From Pigmentiphaga sp. (GTDB lineage Bacteria > Pseudomonadota > Gammaproteobacteria > Burkholderiales > Burkholderiaceae_B), in the NCBI GenBank assembly GCA_023228945.1, contig JALOAI010000022.1:27851-91850 (forward strand): 64,000 nucleotides of DNA. Direction: 5' to 3'. Shown one piece after another: positions 62,884 through 64,000 of the stretch (its first letter is position 1; each line of letters begins with the position of its first letter). The notes under the pieces are model-generated. The model was not told the origin of the DNA. It saw nothing but the letters and a program-made list of their open reading frames with translations, and ran no database searches. Both the position numbers and the translations under genes were made by a program.

Positions 62884-63414
62884 TCAGCGGGGCGAAGCGG
62901 ATTCGGGGAGGCCGCGGATGCGATCTCCCGGCCCCAGGCCGCGTTCGGCAAACCAGCCGCGATTCATCTCGAGCGCGAACCGCACCGGCTCGGTGGCGCA
63001 ATGGCTGGTACGTGTTTGCGGCGCCATGTCTTCGATGTTCACGATCGTGCCGTCGTCACGCAAAAAAGCCACCGACAGCGGCAGCAGCGTGTTGACCATC
63101 CACATGCACTGCTCGGTGGGGCGCGGGAACAGAAACAACATGCCTTGCTGGGGCTCGAGGCGCTGGCGGAACATCAGGCCATATTGCAACTGGGCCGGTG
63201 TGCTGGCGACTTCTGCCTGGATGACATAAAGGCCGGCGGTGAGGCGCAGGGTTGGCAAGGGAGGCTGCGGCTGGGACTGAGACTGCGCCAGCACAAATGG
63301 CGCGGTGCTCGCGAGGAGCATCGCGCCAAGCAGCCCTGCAAACCGCCTTCGACCCCAGCGCCCGGTGACGCCGGCGACCAGGGAGGCCGCCCGCGCCATG
63401 CGCTGCGGCCTCAT
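62884..63414 (-). CDS. Exported DUF192 protein
   Basis: An N-terminal signal peptide (FAGLLGAMLLASTAPFVLAQ, after a long basic n-region) precedes a DUF192 domain: IQAEVASTPAQLQYGLMFRQ, GMLFLFP, CMWMVNTLLPLSVAFLRDDG, MAPQTRTSHCATEPVRFALE and WFAERGLGPGD. DUF192 proteins are small beta-barrel exported proteins of unknown role. The ATG overlaps the stop of the cold-shock gene (ATGA), so the two are coupled; a shorter start at MARAAS is possible. Convergent with xseA, 35 bases apart. Confidence 0.88.
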   Translation of the reverse strand: MRPQRMARAASLVAGVTGRWGRRRFAGLLGAMLLASTAPFVLAQSQSQPQPPLPTLRLTAGLYVIQAEVASTPAQLQYGLMFRQRLEPQQGMLFLFPRPTEQCMWMVNTLLPLSVAFLRDDGTIVNIEDMAPQTRTSHCATEPVRFALEMNRGWFAERGLGPGDRIRGLPESASPR

Positions 63415-63665
63415 GCGGTGGCCGTAATATTGAGGGCCTGTTTGCCCTTCGGGCCCTGGATCACCTCGTAGGCCACGCGTTGGCCTTCTTTGAGGGTCTT
63501 GAAGCCAGTCATCTGGATGGAGGAAAAGTGGGCGAAGAGATCTTCGCCGCCATCGTCGGGCGTAATGAAGCCAAAACCCTTGGCGTCATTGAACCACTTA
63601 ACGGTTCCAGTACTACGAGGTGCACTGCCAGCAGTGGCGTCGGCAACAGCAGAAACTTCGGACAT
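63411..63665 (-). CDS. Cold-shock-domain protein (CspA family)
   Basis: The 84-residue protein carries a CSD from residue 18: GTVKWFNDAKGFGFITPD with RNP1 KGFGFI, and DLFAHFSSIQ as RNP2, where the usual VFVHFS is altered. It ends KGKQALNITATA. About 17 extra N-terminal residues (MSEVSAVADATAGSAPR) precede the domain, as in some Alcaligenaceae paralogs. It binds single-stranded nucleic acid as an RNA chaperone. Long-leader thermosensor control is typical of the family; the 176-base upstream region could hold such a leader but I cannot resolve it. Confidence 0.93.
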   Translation of the reverse strand: MSEVSAVADATAGSAPRSTGTVKWFNDAKGFGFITPDDGGEDLFAHFSSIQMTGFKTLKEGQRVAYEVIQGPKGKQALNITATA

Positions 63666-63800
63666 GACTAGCCTTCTGTGAGTTTGGGGCGGCAAACGCC
63701 CGGCCGTGTTGACGTGGCCATGCCACACCGGCTGGAGGCGTGAATGAATCATCGGTAACTTGGCCGGGGGCGTCAAGTAGGGGTATGCCCGAGGGGTGAC

Positions 63801-63829
63801 TTGCGCGACTTTGAAAATCGTCGTATGAT
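63801..63829 (+). promoter_or_regulatory. Sigma-70 promoter of the CAU tRNA
   Basis: TTGCGC (63801-63806), 17-bp spacer, TATGAT (63824-63829). The start would fall four to six bases before the mature tRNA. Confidence 0.65.
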
Positions 63830-63841
63830 TGCAATCTTGCT

Positions 63842-63918
63842 GGCGCATTAGCTCAGTCGGTTAGAGCGACGGAATCATAATCCGCAGGTCCCCTGTTCGA
63901 ATCAGGGATGCGCCACCA
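63842..63918 (+). tRNA. tRNA with anticodon CAU (tRNA-Met elongator or tRNA-Ile2)
   Basis: A 77-base tRNA with encoded CCA. Acceptor GGCGCAT/ATGCGCC with discriminator A, D-arm GCTC-AGTCGGTTA-GAGC, anticodon loop ATCATAA (CAU), T-arm CCCTG-TTCGAAT-CAGGG. The anticodon stem has four pairs with an A-C mismatch at its top. CAU is shared by elongator Met, initiator Met and TilS-modified Ile2. The acceptor and D-arm fit non-initiator tRNA (first pair G-C). I favour Met but cannot exclude Ile2. Confidence 0.93.
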
Positions 63919-63937
63919 AGAATTCATGAAAAAAATC

Positions 63938-63972
63938 AAGCGCTTAGGTCGAAAGGCTTAGGCGCTTTTTTC
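63938..63972 (+). terminator. Terminator of the CAU tRNA
   Basis: AAGCGCTTAG (63938-63947) pairs, with one bulge, with CTTAGGCGCTT, followed by a T-run through 63971. It begins 20 bases beyond the tRNA 3' end. Confidence 0.7.
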
Positions 63973-64000
63973 TTGCGTGCTCCCTGTCAGATGCTTCGTG

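Overview
The window is about 64 kb of GC-rich (roughly two-thirds G+C), gene-dense chromosome. Gene content and order (one-domain heptose kinase plus hldD, cysS-alkA-accA-tilS, argD-argF with a DUF3579 gene, exbB-exbD-lpxK-Trm112-kdsB-adk, rnr beside tRNA-Leu and rpsT) point to a Burkholderiales betaproteobacterium, most likely family Alcaligenaceae (Bordetella/Achromobacter/Castellaniella-like). The family call is inference from synteny and protein flavour, not from a marker comparison. There is no rRNA, CRISPR array, integrase or insertion sequence. The only clearly accessory protein-coding element is a small toxin-antitoxin pair.

Layout. 1-3.3 kb: LPS heptose genes, a ComEA-like DNA-binding protein, cysM. 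3.4-7.5 kb (minus): a TroABCD/MntABCD-type metal ABC importer whose first permease carries a winged-helix tail. 7.9-14.1 kb (minus): a complete RND efflux system. 14.4-17.8 kb: TerC-CBS-CorC membrane protein and suhB (minus), trmJ (plus). 17.9-21 kb: panE, a cysteine-cluster protein, a SnoaL-like exported protein, a 75-bp tandem-repeat array, and a hexapeptide-repeat solenoid protein. 21.6-23.7 kb (minus): TPR protein, ppiA, lpxH, translationally coupled. 23.8-29.7 kb (plus): cysS, an AlkA-like glycosylase, accA, tilS, icd. 29.9-30.5 kb: HigB/HigA-like module. 30.6-33.6 kb (minus): cytochrome bd oxidase with a CydX-like third subunit. 33.9-37.6 kb (minus): DUF454, GNAT, tctBA. 37.9-41.3 kb: rpsT, tRNA-Leu, rnr. 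41.5-45.7 kb: aldo/keto reductase, then a TrpXYZ-like ABC importer. 46-50.7 kb: a small protein behind an operator array, argG, argF, argD, DUF3579. 50.8-56 kb: ppc, DUF2244, murJ. 56.3-61.2 kb (minus): SDR, adk, kdsB, Trm112, lpxK, exbD, exbB. 61.5-64 kb: xseA, DUF192, cold-shock protein, a CAU tRNA.

How the genes fit together. Many products serve envelope building: hldD, lpxH, lpxK and kdsB for lipid A and core; murJ for peptidoglycan; accA for fatty acids; ExbBD and RND as envelope machines. Others serve central carbon and amino acid metabolism (icd, ppc, cysM, argDFG) and RNA/translation (tilS, trmJ, Trm112, rnr, cysS, rpsT). Several neighbours share ATGA or TGATG junctions, implying translational coupling.

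The most unusual features are non-coding or small: (i) a 79-bp dispersed palindromic repeat built like a bidirectional terminator, at three intergenic loci in 3, 1 and 3 copies; (ii) a 75-bp tandem array between convergent genes; (iii) a 74-residue unknown protein whose promoter is covered by TAGGG-n4-CCCTA palindromes spaced 17 and 34 bp; (iv) an in-frame 15-bp repeat inside the signal-peptide region of the metal-binding protein; (v) a CydX-like protein with extra segments; (vi) a roughly 28-hexad solenoid protein.
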